From positions 93,364,861-93,428,860 of the forward strand of contig OY740774.1 in NCBI GenBank assembly GCA_963513935.1: a DNA stretch of 64,000 nt, read 5' to 3'. A program made the translations under genes and the position numbers. Of the stretch, positions 13,860 through 25,410 are shown piece after piece. Under the pieces are notes generated by a model that saw only the letters and a list, made by a program, of their open reading frames with translations, was not told the origin of the DNA and did no database searches. How positions within the stretch are numbered: the stretch's first letter is position 1; every line of letters starts with the position of its first letter. This DNA comes from Aphrophora alni (lineage: Eukaryota > Arthropoda > Insecta > Hemiptera > Aphrophoridae).

Positions 13860-14140
13860 AACATAGTTTAACCATGCCTCAGAACTTTTTTTTTTAATTT
13901 TTAAATAACTCGAAATTTGAGGGGAGCTGATATAGGAAAAAAATACGATTTCTCAAAAACTGTTCTAATTGATTTTATCAAGTGTATGCTCTAAGGACCC
14001 AATCAAAACTCATTGGTATCTATCTCTCCAAAAATCCAGTTTGTGAAAAGGCCAAAAACTAGGCTGTTATGGAAGAGGTAATTTCTCACAACCAGTTCAT
14101 CCGATTTCGTTTAAATTTTGGTGAAATGTGAAAGTTAATA
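13860..14140 (+). repeat. Dispersed AT-rich repeat, relative of 2945-3180
   Basis: Shares an interrupted alignment with the reverse complement of 2945-3180, anchored on CTAAGGACCCAA, ATTGGT followed by ATCTCT, and a terminal GATTTCGTT.AAATTTT. Non-coding. Confidence 0.55.
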
Positions 14141-14896
14141 ACCCAAAGCCGTGTTTAAAATTGAAGGTAAAGAAATAAAATGGTTCAGGAATAATTAGCA
14201 AAAACTAAAACGAACGTTGTCTCCGTTATTGAAAGCTCAATTTTAATCAAATACGAATACACTGATGACGTGTTTATGAAACAAACAAAGCGAGTTTAAA
14301 TCCTCATTTAAATATACATTTATTCAAAGATGGCATCCTTGGTTTATTTTCTTTTTTACGTTTTGACAGCTACCGAACTTAGTTCTGAATAGTTTGTTTG
14401 GTTTTTCATTTTGAGGATAGACGTAAATTTGTGCAAAAATATATCGTTAATTTGTTCTAATTATTAACATAAATAGAGGAGGAGGGAAGTCTGGAACCTT
14501 AAGTCACATTGAACACTATTAATTTAAAGTGTTACACTGACAGTGTCTAATTATTAATTCCCTTAACACTCTACTACACTTGTTACAATGATGCAGTCCC
14601 TAGTTATATTACTCTAATTATGTTCGTATCTAGTTATGAGTAGGTATTATACTATAAAGTTATGTTGTTAATATAATTCGATTAATGTACAGTCACGTAC
14701 AACTATGTGTACACTCTTCATAATTTAACATGCAAATCTAATATTTTAGTTGTTTTGCAGTGTAAGAGAGGAAAGAAGTATAAATTTAATTTTTTATTAT
14801 TTTTTTTTTTTAATAATACTTATATAATTTAATTTGTGTTTGTTGGCAAGACTGCAATATTTCATTTATAAAGTTTCTTATTATTCGGAGCATGTA

Positions 14897-15530
14897 CTGA
14901 TGGGTCCATTTTTCTGTACCCTCGGCTTGCTATGGCGCGGCGGGGAGAGAGGGGAGTGGTTATCGCTCATTTCCAAAAACATGTGGTCCCGCGCGGCGCG
15001 CCGGACGTAGATTATTCACCTGTCTTCAATGTAGCTTCGAGAGCATCAAGTCATTAGCAGAGGAAAAATTCAACCTCATTGGTGCAAAAGAATGGGAGAA
15101 CAAGTGGGAGTATGTAAAAACTATTGAAAATAATTACGCTTCAGCTGAGCCTCGGATCGACGACCTCGTGGAATCAATGATTATATCAGTAGGAAACAGC
15201 GACAGTAGTGAGGAGGACGATGACGACGATGATTTGAGCAGTATTGAAGAGCTGGATTAAATTGTATGTAGACAATCAATAAATTTAATATTGTAAATCA
15301 ACTTTTAGTATCACATTTTTAGATGTTACCTTTGCCAGTACTGATATTTTAAAGGACGTAAAACAATAAAATTTGCTTGTAAACATCATGTTTCTATGTG
15401 CACTACAAATCTTGTAAACTGTAATTATGTCTCGCGAAAGGTAGACAAACATAGTTGGGTGAGTGAGCCCTACTTTTACAGGACGGCTAGTAGCGTCAGA
15501 GCCGCGCGCACAGACAAATGGTCCCATCAG
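14897..15530 (+). mobile_element. Internally deleted TA-flanked DNA transposon
   Basis: Left end TACTGATGGGTCCATTT (TA at 14895-14896) and right end AAATGGTCCCATCAGTA (TA at 15531-15532) form imperfect TIRs of about 25 bp with a TA duplication, as in Tc1/mariner-superfamily elements. Just inside are GC-rich blocks (14930-15005; 15498-15512) that contrast with the AT-rich host DNA. The 634-bp element keeps only the 3' end of a transposase gene, so most of the coding sequence was lost, probably at about 15030. A second element at 43600-44176 has related ends. Confidence 0.85.
15033..15260 (+). pseudogene. Transposase C-terminal fragment
   Basis: An uninterrupted 75-codon frame ends at TAA 15258-15260 without a start codon of its own. 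It reads SFESIKSLAEEKFNLIGAKE, then a W..KWEYVKTIENNY segment, an ID.LVESMIISVG segment and a Ser/acidic tail of EEDDDDDD type. This layout (W..HV..IE.NY, then an acidic tail) matches the C-terminus of DDE transposases of the IS630/Tc1/mariner group after the last catalytic acidic residue. An AATAAA lies 15 bases after the stop. The catalytic domain is absent, so the fragment cannot transpose. Lack of stops suggests the element was active recently or deleted recently. Confidence 0.65.
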
Positions 15531-15532
15531 TA

Positions 15533-16265
15533 GTACAACGTGATGATTTGTATATTAGTTATACACGCATAGATATGGGACTTTTGTGGATGTGGAGGAG
15601 AGGGGAGAGGAGGAAGCGAATCGAGATGTTATTTTAATTCAACTATTTGCCAAAAGCTTGAAAATAGTTAAACAATTTAGGAATAAGATTCTTCACACAT
15701 AGACTGATAGATGTAGTCATGGTTTATGAATTTCTTTCATACATATACAATAGATAAAGTTATATAATGGGGGAAAACCGTTTTTGAGTTTTTGCTAGTA
15801 CGTTCGTTTTGAGGTAGGCCTATTAAAAAAAAATCTTGTCTGCCGAATCTTCAAAGCTCTGCAGTTAAAACGCATGATCCAATTTTAATCCAATTTGGGA
15901 ATATTTTTATATTTGTACATATAACCTAAAATTTGGGGGTAGCTCCTGCATGAAGAAATAAAATTATCATTTTCTGAACATCGGCATATTGTGATCATAT
16001 TTTATTCTTAGTTTTTTTTTCCTAAAAGACCTAATTTTAGCCCTCGATTCCTTTCGTAGGTTACTAGTTTCAATTTTAGTGTCCAACACAGGTCTAACAT
16101 ACTAGGCTAAGTTTCCTCTTTCATGTTTTATGTTTTCCACTTGATAACGAGAGTTGATAGACGGTACTGAAACGTCGTGTTAATTTCTTATAAACGAATT
16201 ATGTCAAACGTCCTAACAGATAATAAGAATAATTATCACTTTTTAATCGATAAATAAAGCTAATC
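15533..16265. other. AT-rich DNA, no gene seen
   Basis: No coding remnant is recognised. A TAGGCCTA palindrome lies at 15814-15821. The segment 15840-15990 resembles generic decayed repeat sequence. Confidence 0.45.
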
Positions 16266-16269
16266 TAAC

Positions 16270-16690
16270 GTATGTTAATTTGTTATTTTACGTCCAAACT
16301 GTCATTTGTAGAAACGCAAATTTACATGAATTGATTGGAGCTATCATGGTTTTTTTAAATATAATACATACAGATCCTCTAAATGCAATGAGAGGTCTCG
16401 TATATGTGTATATTAACCCTACATTCGCTTTGCTCGTATCAGTCTTGGAAGCAGTGTCTCTTACCAGTACATATATGTGAAGGAGCCACCATTCGCTGCG
16501 CTCCAGACGGTTATACAAATATCACATTTTCTTGAGAGGTAGAGGTTCGAAATAACATTTACAACAATTTGTCGTCATAAAAAGTTGGTTTTGGTACCAT
16601 TAAAAGCAGCATTGAAATCTACAATTTATTACGTAACTATCTGTTTAACTCGACTTTGCCCGGGACTTCTAAGATATGTTATTCATGAGT
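16270..16690 (+). repeat. Long dispersed repeat family L, copy 1
   Basis: Matches 45440-46160 in order: AATACA..CAGATCCTCTAAATG, then a GTGTATAT segment, then ACATAT..GTGAAG.AG. It also matches 31400-31510 (TTGAGA..GTTCGAAAT, then ..GATACCATTA). Non-coding. ORFs on both strands here (16280-16518) are overlapping chance frames. Confidence 0.65.
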
Positions 16691-16829
16691 AAATGTTGAA
16701 TATGGTTGCTAGAATCGGTTGCTAGCACCTAATTGAAGAATCATGCGCAAGACCCTAAAAATGATAGTAATGAGTTAAATAAAGTATTTTTAGAAAGTAG
16801 AAATTTACTCAGTTAACTGTACCTTTGTC

Positions 16830-17340
16830 AAGAGGATCCGGGGCTATAGGATTGTGTGGTAGTTGGAATATAAACCTCAAAATATAAGAAGTAAAAGCTT
16901 TTTATTGAAAACATTCTAACTATTTATAATACTTGTTTATAAACAACATTTTTCATTTTGTTATCTCGGGTATATATATATTCGGATTTCCTACTCGAGA
17001 GCAAGCTACGTATAATTGACCGTGAGAAAAGAAGAAATCTTTGAGACTTATGCCGCAATACAAAAGTTTGTCCCTGCGATTTGTTAATAGTAAAACTATA
17101 GGCTAGTTTGATTGGAAAAACGCAGTCTCTTAAATTGGAATGGTAATTCAGTCGATATCAGTGGTATTCTTGGGATAAATACTGTATTTCCCTTGTATTT
17201 TTCGGTCATAAGTTCGGCCCTTTTATCTTCCAATGGACGCCCTTAGAGACCTTCTTCACGGATGGGCAACAGATGACTATCAAACCATAAACCCCTTGAT
17301 TGCACCGGGATTCGTTTTTGAGTTTTACCGGCACGCACAT
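16830..17340 (-). pseudogene. Helitron helicase (PIF1-like) C-terminal remnant
   Basis: Helitrons move by rolling-circle replication using a Rep/helicase protein whose helicase half belongs to the PIF1 family. On the minus strand, in order, I read VFIPRIPLIS (about 17184-17155), FKRL, a frameshifted TINKSQGQT-type motif (about 17096-17063), then LKDFFFSHGQLYVACSRVG at 17040-16985. FSHGQLYVA.SRV is the hallmark C-terminal motif of Helitron helicases, and PRIPLI precedes it at the expected distance. Several frameshifts and stops break the frame, and the Rep half and helicase motifs I-III are absent. Sequence downstream on that strand becomes unrecognisable near 16830. It is a dead fragment; the family call is strong, the boundaries approximate. 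Confidence 0.85.
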
Positions 17341-17344
17341 TCAA

Positions 17345-17955
17345 GACTTCTTTTTATTATATATATATTGATTAGGTATGTTGAGTAATACACGAGATAT
17401 TGGAATGATATTGGAGCTATTGTAATGACAACTATTTCTAAATTTCAATAGGGTTTTAATAAAAGCGTGTACCTAAATTCGAGTTCTAGAAATAATTTAG
17501 GCAAACAATGGTTCAGTTGTAAAAATGTCTGTATTGACAATCTGGATTTCTCTAGTAAGTTATCTAATCTAATACATAAATTACTCTCCTTTAAATTATT
17601 GTCTCTAATAGATATAATATTAACATGTAATAGCAAACTAACTTAGTTGAATATTCTAACCTTTCTATCTCAGCTACCGCAATGCTTATGAAAGAATATA
17701 GATTTTAACATTAATTACGAAGATTTACTAAATTCCTTTACACGTAATGCTATCTCACCTTCCTAATGCCGTACTCCAGTAATCACCGTGCCGTAATCCC
17801 TTATAGCGAATTCTCTTCCGCAAACAATCTAATCCCGTAACAACACCCGCGTCACGTTCTCCCGTCCGGCAGTGTCTCCACCTGGTCCAGTCTCTCCGTT
17901 AATCAACTGACCACCCGGCAACACTTTGCCAACTCCAGCCACCAACTAACCGTCA
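17345..17955. other. Mostly AT-rich, GC-richer from 17770
   Basis: No coding remnant is seen. From about 17770 to 18080 composition shifts to CA/CC-rich sequence leading into the inverted-repeat element at 17961. Confidence 0.45.
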
Positions 17956-17960
17956 ATATT

Positions 17961-18307
17961 GTCGGCCAAACATAAGCTGGCACTTGGCTGCTAGGTAGAA
18001 AAGTTGTATTCGTCTTTCTGAAAACATCAGCTAATGTCAACAACCGGTTTCACGGGGCGAGAGCTGGGCTGAAGCGTACACACTGTAATTTTCTGGCTCC
18101 CCTAATTGAAATTTGTATATTTAATGTGTGCAGCTTATGTATTGCTTAAAAGATCTGACATAGATTACAAACCAATTTCGGCATTATACAAAGCGGCGAG
18201 AGTCAATGTATTCCGAAAGTATTTATACCTGCACTTCCACCCTCCCCTCGCTCCAAGTCCGTCGTCTCAGCTCGCCAAGCCCAAGTGCCAGACAACGTTT
18301 GGCCAAC
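17961..18307. mobile_element. Small inverted-repeat element
   Basis: The left end GTCGGCCAAAC...CTGGCACTTGG (17961-17990) pairs with 18278-18307, which reads CCAAGTGCCAG...GTTTGGCCAAC. About 24 of 30 positions match, with a mismatched 5-base block in the same place in both arms. The interior is GC-richer and non-coding; the 68-codon ORF starting at 18106 is read through it and ends just past the right arm. Target duplication not resolved. Confidence 0.55.
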
Positions 18308-18489
18308 TGTAACTCCTTGCTGAGTTTGACCAATCTTGGCTTACATAGGCCTACTCCTTATAATTTATGACGCGATAGATAGTGTCCCTACCTTTTTGTA
18401 CTCTGTTATAATGATTGTTTATGCCCTGATATCTATTAAATGGACTTAGATTATTTGTCAACTGCTTTCTAACTTAACTTCGAATCTAA

Positions 18490-18720
18490 CTCAACATAAT
18501 TTCTTAACAGGTTCTATTTGAGCACATTACAGTCATCTATACTAAATTTCATGTTCCCAACTTAATTTTTATGGCTGATTTCGTGTTTACGTATAGATGA
18601 CAACGCCGACGACGGACGGACGATATGTCGGAAATCTCTTGTTCCGTTTCCGTAAGCCACGAAACGTATTTTTATAATCACCAAACTTACCCTATACTTC
18701 GTATACTAGGCAAGTAAAAA
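18490..18720 (+). repeat. Long dispersed repeat family L, copy 2 (3' part)
   Basis: Aligns with 31620-31755 and 46305-46520: AGGTTCTA..TGAGCACATTA, then TTCCCAACTTAATTTTT.TGGC, then a GACAACG segment and a final ACT.GGCAAGTAA. Non-coding. Confidence 0.7.
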
Positions 18721-19750
18721 ACCTAACCATATTTATAAATGAACAGGAGGGAAAACACTACTTTAAACTTATGTAGTTGGAATCATCCGAATTTGAATTG
18801 ATTTTCTACAAGTATTTAAGTTTCTTTTTAAATATTTACAGTTGCAAACCTTTGTCGAAGTTTGTTTAACCGTATCAACCTTAAGTGTTTTCATATGTTT
18901 ACATAGAGCGCCACCTTATTGTGCCGTTTTATCCCATTGATTGTATACGCCCTTAAGTGTATTTTATTGTTTTATGCAATAGATAACTGTGTTCGATAAG
19001 GTGCACAGTACATAATTGCATACATTTCCCACAGCACTAAACCACGGTTTACGATGATTAAAGACTTGCCATTCAACCCAGACAGTATCATAGCCATGTA
19101 TTTTGACTGATGGCGATCAGTTCGTTTACTGCATTGTGTAAAAGTTAACAACCCAACACGAACTGCAATGTTGTATTTATATTTTTGTTGAACTCGTGTA
19201 GGTTAGTATTTAGTTGGAAGTTTTATTGACAGTAAATGAGAGGAACGCGATGGTAAATATAATATTAGAAGAGTTAGTTTTGTTTCAAAACAATTTCGAA
19301 AAGACTATATACACTTTCTACCTCTTAATTAATTATCTTTTCTTGTTGTTCAAAGGCAGAAACCTTTTAGTCATCGCTTTAAAAATAAAAGAACTTAAAT
19401 AGAGACCCTTATTTTTCGAATACTAGAAACAAAGTCATAAACGAACAAAAGTTTCTCCCCACGTACATAATTAATTTGAATACATTCTTCTGTCACATTG
19501 TTCCAATTTCTGCAGACACGTTTTGGATTAACTCAATTTTCAAAAAGCTCTTACGTATTGCTTCGTCCCATTAAGGAGTCATCTTAAACCTGAGAAAACA
19601 CCAACTCCTTGCTATATATAAACTCCCACCTCTTCTGTGATTGGTCTACACCAGGCTGGTATGCTATTGGTTAGCTTCCATAGTTCTTTGTTTCAGTCAA
19701 GCTGTATACAATAGCGTTATTTATAAACATTACGTCTGAATGATTATTTA
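18721..19750. other. AT-rich DNA, no gene seen
   Basis: No coding remnant or repeat end is recognised. A 62-codon ORF (19214-19402, +) has no motif. Confidence 0.5.
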
Positions 19751-19754
19751 TTTG

Positions 19755-20350
19755 CTCATTTATAATATACAGTTGGTGTGAAATATATAGAGACGGTTTA
19801 ATATTTCAAAAACTGATTTAGATAGAAAAATGCTGGACCTCTCATTTTAAAGCTCTTAACCTGAACTATACACAGGGGTGGTACAAAGGTTTAGTAAGAT
19901 TAACAATTTCTGTAGTGAAATATGTAGGCTTACGTTTTATTTTTAGAACACTCTGTACCTGATTTTCAATACATCTTTGCATCACAATACCCAAATGTTA
20001 AATCATTATTCACTCAACATTGCAGAGAACGTTTAATATTGTATTTACAAAATTGGGAACTTTAAAACCCCATAATTCGGTTCTTATTATTGATAAATCA
20101 AAATTCCTTTTAAGTATTCTTAAACTGACATAAAAATATATGTAAAAATAATAGGATTACATTTTAAAAGTTGAGAAAAATCTCGATTTGTTAATTTTTG
20201 GAACACCCTGTATCTTACTATACTTTTATACCATCCTTTTACAGATAACGTAGTTTAAGACCTTTAAAATGAGCTGTTGAATATTTTTCTATCAAAAGCA
20301 GTTCTTGAAATATTAAGCTGTTTTCATATTTTTTACACATACAGTTTATA
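19755..20350. mobile_element. Foldback MITE, about 600 bp
   Basis: Left arm 19765-19890 is the reverse complement of 20220-20345, sharing TTAATATTTCAA(A/G)AACTG, GATAGAAAAAT, CTCATTTTAAAG and a terminal ATACAGT..GTGT. Inside the arms, GGAACACCCTGTA (20200) faces AGAACACTCTGTA (19946). This CAGGGTGTTCC-type end is shared with the elements at 3930 and 50765. Non-coding. Confidence 0.75.
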
Positions 20351-20500
20351 ATAACATACCGGTAACCATTTCGTATTAGTCATACACACAAATAATTGAA
20401 ACCAAGACAATTAATATACAAATTTATCCTTATCCTTATTATCAAGGACCAGGTTGTGACTCGAAAGAGAGAGCGCGCGTAAAAGACACCTTATTTAAAG

Positions 20501-20786
20501 AGAAGGCAAGTGATAAATTCCACAGTCTTTGTTTCCTTTACATTTATTTGTATAAAGTGTTTCATATGTTATAAATTTCAAAGCTTATTTTAATAAAACA
20601 TAGTTTGCATTATCTCTAAACGTCTGCAACCTTCTTAACGACAATGTTTATCTTGTTTTATTGTAGCACACTACGTTTCCCCTCTCTCTCCAATACAGAC
20701 TATATGCAGCTGAACCAAATAACAATAAATTCCTGTGCACTTGTTTCACGATGTTCGAACCATTTTAAAAAGAAATACAAACTTTG
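20501..20786 (+). repeat. ~285-bp repeat, copy 1
   Basis: About 97-98% identical to 23408-23692, starting AGAAGGCAAGTGATAAATTC and ending near GAAATACAAACT. A few substitutions and one small indel differ. No TIRs, poly-A or coding content, so its class is unknown. Confidence 0.95.
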
Positions 20787-20789
20787 ACA

Positions 20790-21495
20790 CGCTGAGTTGA
20801 TAAGAATCGAATTTCGTCGTGAGATTATTGGAGTTTTGACGGACTTGGTTTTGGTATCATCATATGCAAATCATAAAAATAAAACTATTATAAACAAATG
20901 TGTGATTTCACAGTATAAAATAAGTCAATAAACCGTTTTAAAAGATCGCCATTTTGAAACGTAAATGTATTAATTAGTAGAAATACACAAATTAAACTAA
21001 TACAATTAAACCCAATATAAATAAACTTTATTTGTTGCAAACTGTGCATTTCGCTGTATAATATTTTCAAAAATTTTGTATTATGTGGTCTACTGATGGG
21101 ATATTCTTCTCATGTAACTTCTCAGCACGTTTGGACATATTAACAATATTTACATCCTTATAATTTTCTTTCCCATTATTATTTAATAGTGTTTTTATTC
21201 AATTTTGGCACTGCTGAAATATCTTACTTCTAGAGGACAAATTTCTGTCCGTATTAAGATTTCATGTAAACTCGTGTCTTCAAGACATAATTACAAATTA
21301 TGGATTTCAAATAAATTATAAATAATAAAGGGCAAAAATCCGTAAACTTTTAGTACACCTCTTTCGACAGATTTCCAATCTGCTGCCTTTGTTGATATAT
21401 AGGATTATTGTTTTATGTGTCGTATATATTATCAATTATGTGTTGAGAAATATTATCTATAGCTAAGATTTCAAGCATTCTGTTTCTACTAAAGC
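20790..21495. other. AT-rich DNA, no gene seen
   Basis: Contains a GATCGCCATTTTGAAACG string of the common GCCATTTT repeat type and a 60-codon minus ORF (20888-21070) with a possible hydrophobic segment but no motif. Confidence 0.45.
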
Positions 21496-21499
21496 ATTC

Positions 21500-21700
21500 A
21501 TGAAATCCAGAAATATAATGTGGGTTTTCTTCTTATTATCTCCATTCTTTTCTATTAATATTTGTAAAGTGAAGTACAAATCTCAACACGAACGTTCCAT
21601 CCGGAATCCTGACTATAAACGTCCAGACTCAAATATCCAAGATATTATAGAAATGTACGAGTACACTTGTAAAAAAAAAAATAACAAAATTTCGTCATAA
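21500..21700 (+). CDS. Small secreted-protein ORF; possible first exon, unproven
   Basis: This 66-codon frame starts MKSRNIMWVFFLLSPFFSIN, a plausible signal peptide (charged start, hydrophobic core about residues 7-18), followed by a hydrophilic part with SIRNPDYKRPDSNIQDIIEM and YEYTC. The order signal peptide, NPD, then a helical I(I/R).(K/Y)YEY/YGY segment recalls the propeptide/N-cap of insect acid lipase-like proteins (AB-hydrolase-associated lipase region), where a conserved EDGYIL block follows. That block is absent; instead the frame runs into TTGTAAAA, which could be a splice donor. I found no next exon downstream. It could be a real first exon with a long intron, a dead exon, or chance. 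Its codon composition is less AT-biased than its surroundings. Confidence 0.3.
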   Translation: MKSRNIMWVFFLLSPFFSINICKVKYKSQHERSIRNPDYKRPDSNIQDIIEMYEYTCKKKNNKISS

Positions 21701-21941
21701 ATTGCAACTGTTAGTGGTGTAACAAACACACACATTCTTTCAAAACAATCTTGTATTTACACTGAATTTAATAAAAACGTATTTTAGGGAATCATAATTA
21801 AAACTCATTTTGTGGTTTATGATCTCATAGGTGCAAGAGATCGGCTGTAATAGCTACGAGTATTATTCCAAAATAAATTAACTAAAGAAAATGTCAATAG
21901 AATTTAAACACAGTTATAATATCCCTTCCACAGAAATAGAT

Positions 21942-22110
21942 CCTTAGAGACTTGGGAGCAAACATTAATCTCAGCAATAACAGTGATTCACACGAGGGAT
22001 GCTGTAAACAGTCGTATGTGACATCCATTTTCAACCCTTGAAGCAGTGTTGTTTCTCAACAATGGGTTTAACCTTAATGATAATTTGTGTTTTGATAACT
22101 GTTGAGTTAC
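21942..22110 (+). repeat. Dispersed repeat family M, copy 1
   Basis: Shares GACTTGGGAG, CAACATTAATCTCAG, the CACGAGGGA string and TCTCAACAATGGGTTTAACC with 25233-25410 and 32695-32860. Non-coding, about 170 bp. Confidence 0.85.
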
Positions 22111-22307
22111 GATAAATTATTAAAAATTTAATAATATTAATCTTTGAAACATTTGATATATTATAAATTCAATTAAAATAATCGATACCTTAAACAGTTT
22201 CTATTTTATTTCGTTGCTAAATACAAAACAAAAAGGTGAAACTCTCAAAATCTATCTGTAAAACAGACATGTCTGTTGAGATACAAAAAATAAATGTTAG
22301 TTAAGTT

Positions 22308-22407
22308 CACTTTCTTAATTTTGTGAATATCTGAAGATAGGAAAATTCAGCTGAAACGTCGAAATAAATATATAATATAAAATAAACTCACAAAATCAAT
22401 GAAAGTA
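22308..22407 (+). repeat. CTGAAGAT-GAAACGTC module within a small inverted repeat
   Basis: CTGAAGATAGG at 22331 and GAAACGTC at 22353 flank a short helix (CTGAA/TTCAG). Outer arms 22308-22326 and 22389-22407 pair (ACTTTC...TTTTGTGA). The same module recurs elsewhere in the window. Confidence 0.55.
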
Positions 22408-22409
22408 TT

Positions 22410-23405
22410 AATTTTACCTTTCATATTAAATTTTTATTGTTATTCTTCTATTTTTAAAACAAAAGCAAGTATTTTTTAAATATTTTTCAAACGCAATTAC
22501 CTCAATTTATTAACGAATTTTAAAAATAATTTTTGTGGTTTCTTTTTTACTGAATTTGTATTATTTCTTAGTGGCATTTTTTTTTAATTATTAATCATTT
22601 CAAGCTTTTTTTTCTTAGAATCTCCATTGTTAATTTATTTAAAGTTGTTACATCTAGTACATACTGTATGTTACACTATATGTGTGTAGCGTATCTAGAT
22701 TTAGTTCAAACATTGCTTATAAAAGTGGTTTGAACACGTTATTTGATTAAATTAAATAATCGATTATCAGCATATTTGATACTATTATAACGACTTGAAA
22801 AGTTTGATAACCAAGAAAATCGTGTATTTTACTCGCATAGTAATAAATTTTCACACTGTAACCATTACAAAAACAAAATATAAACAGTATACAATTTAAT
22901 TAATAGTGTATACAGGGGGATTCAAAATTGCAAGCTTATATTTCGTGAGCTGATCCTAAAGCTGATAAGTTTATATAAACATACAGTCTGTTTCGTTTTC
23001 GGTCTGTCGCTCATTTTACGTTAAAATATATATAATAAAACATTACATCTTTGGGAGTATGTAAGAGGAAAATCTTATGTCTCTAATAAATATTTTGTAA
23101 TGCTAATGGTTTTCAAGTTATCAACATTAAATATTTCAAACCTCCGCATTTTGAAAATGTACACAAAAAACTCATTGTTTTCTGGTACACTGATAAAATG
23201 TTGCATAAATAACGTGTATACCAAATCTTCATTCATTATCTTATCAACTTCCAACGATACTTTTTCTTCTTATTTTTAGCTCTAAAATCAACTCCCTAAA
23301 TTATAACAAGCAATTTTTAAATAACCCTGTTAAACCCTATTGTCTACTATAGATATTCCCAGGTTAAGCTTCAAAGGAGAAAGAGAAAAAATATACTAGA
23401 CGTAA
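22410..23405. other. AT-rich DNA, no gene seen
   Basis: Nothing supported. The segment 22980-23030 (TCGGTCTGTCGCTCATTTTACG) resembles the opening of a common arthropod dispersed repeat. Confidence 0.45.
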
Positions 23406-23407
23406 AA

Positions 23408-23692
23408 AGAAGGCAAGTGATAAATTCCACAGTCTTTTTTTCCTTTACATTTATTTGTATAAAGTGTTTCATATGTTATAAATTTCAAAGCTTATTTTAA
23501 TAAAACATAGTTTGCATTATCTCTAAACGTCTGCAACCTTCTTAACGACATTGTTTATCTTGTTTTATTGTAGCACACTACGTTTCCCTTTCTCTCCAAT
23601 ACAGACTATATGCAGCTGAACCAAATAACAATAAATTCCTGTGCACTTGTTTCACGATGTGTGAACCATTTTAAAAAGAAATACAAACTCTG
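23408..23692 (+). repeat. ~285-bp repeat, copy 2
   Basis: Second copy of the repeat at 20501-20786 in the same orientation, 2.9 kb apart and nearly identical. The shared part ends abruptly on both sides. Confidence 0.95.
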
Positions 23693-23694
23693 CA

Positions 23695-25230
23695 CGCAGT
23701 TGATACGCTGCTTAATAGGACTTAGTGGAGTTCTGATGCCCTTAATATTAATATCAATATTTTTTAAATCTTAGCTCACATAAATGAGATATTATTGGCT
23801 AACCAAGTACGTAAATAATTTTTCGTTAACACGTTTTTAAAGACTTCTTTTTACACTTTAAGACAATATTTTAATCGTCGACGTCTAGGTATAGGGCAAA
23901 CTGCTTGTTCCACCTTCACCAAGTTGTCCTCGCCCTTCCCAAACTTATTTTGCCACTAGGTTTATATGCCATCGCCTGTTTTAGAAGCTCTCATTTTCAT
24001 TGCATGATCCCTTCATTTAAATTTTATCTTTAAACAGAGTTCTGTTATAGGAAGGATTTCCATTTCTTATCGAATGTATTTCTTTCTTTCCTTATTACTA
24101 AGGATCGATATACGTGGAAACAATGCTCCAAACGCATGAGAATTACGTTTTTATCGAGAATTTTTTTAAATTATTATTTATGAAGTGGTTTTACCCCTAG
24201 ACATATAGACTTTATGTGTATTAGTAATTTGAACTAAGACTCGCAGAGTCCAAAATCCGAGACAAGTTATTTGACGTAAATTACCAGTTGCTAATTATGT
24301 TTAGTCTCATTACAGCTGGTTAAGTGCATTGACTTTTACGCGCGTGCTGACATAGATCACCTATGCCTAGTCGGGTTGGATAAACCTCCAAAAGTAGGCT
24401 TGTTAACACAAAATAGAAAGAACCAAAACGCACCAGACTTTACATTTTTAAGTCTTTACTTTAATGTCCGTTCATCAAACAACAAATCTATCAATTAACA
24501 GTTAATCTCTACAAGAGGGCCCACGTACACCCTACATTAACACAAATTTCAGCTTATCAGAAAGAAATGCAAGAACGTATCAACTTGGTACTATGGAAAC
24601 CTATCCTTGCCCTAAGCGATAGGAGTTACTAACAAGAAGGGGGTAGTTTTTAAGTTAGAAACAATCTCATACTATTGAGAGTAGCGGATTCTCTTTGTGT
24701 TATGTAACGTCATCTACCTTCCACAACAGCAAAAACGCGTCTTTCTACGTTTTATAAACATTGCTCAAATAGTCAACTACTCAAATTATTACCATGTCCA
24801 CATTATAATCTCGTCTTAACAGCGCATTTCGTTGATAACATTAGTTTTAAATGTTTAAACTACACTCCAACTGTATCAGATAACCAATAAGTGAAACAGT
24901 ATTCATATAATACGTTTCTAAACTGTCGCCATTTTAAAAATAAATAGAATTTTCAAACTAACTTGTCCAAATATATGTGGCAGTTTTGAATAAAATCTAA
25001 CAAAAACGACGACGGCTAAAGCAATATATGAAATTACAGGTTGTAAGCACAATAAATATTTAAAAAAAGTTTCTAAATGTACCAAAGAAAATTCATGATC
25101 ACTGTTCATATTTTGATGTCCTGGGACCTAACCCTGAAATGAGAATCCCAATAAAACAACAGACATATTTTATTTGGTAATAAAAAAAAATGTTGATATA
25201 CTTTAAAAATACAGTTATAACAAGCATGCG
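23695..25230. other. AT-rich DNA, no gene seen
   Basis: No coding remnant is recognised. TGTCGCCATTTTAAAAATA at 24924 is another GCCATTTT repeat-type string. Minus-strand ORFs near 24918-25335 are overlapping chance frames, the later ones across repeat family M. Confidence 0.45.
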
Positions 25231-25232
25231 TC

Positions 25233-25410
25233 GGGAACCGATCCTGAGGGACTTGGGAGTCAACATTAATCTCAGTAATAACAACAACTCCCACGAGGAG
25301 CGATGTAAACAGCCGTATGTGACTTTAATTGTCAACCCGTGACGTTGTGTTCTCTCAACAACAATGGGTTTAACCTTGGGGACATTGTGTGTTTTAATTG
25401 TTGAGGCACA
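25233..25410 (+). repeat. Dispersed repeat family M, copy 2
   Basis: Best preserved of the three copies: GGGACTTGGGAGTCAACATT at the left and AATGGGTTTAACCTTGGGGA at the right. Confidence 0.85.

Noticed and set aside
18106..18312. 68-codon ORF with an apparent hydrophobic start
   Set aside because: It runs through the interior of the inverted-repeat element 17961-18307; most of its 3' half is element sequence.
21090..21106. CTACTGATGGGATA as another end of the 14897-type transposon
   Set aside because: Only about 10 bases match and there is no opposite TIR within 1 kb; same for ACTGATGG at 62842.
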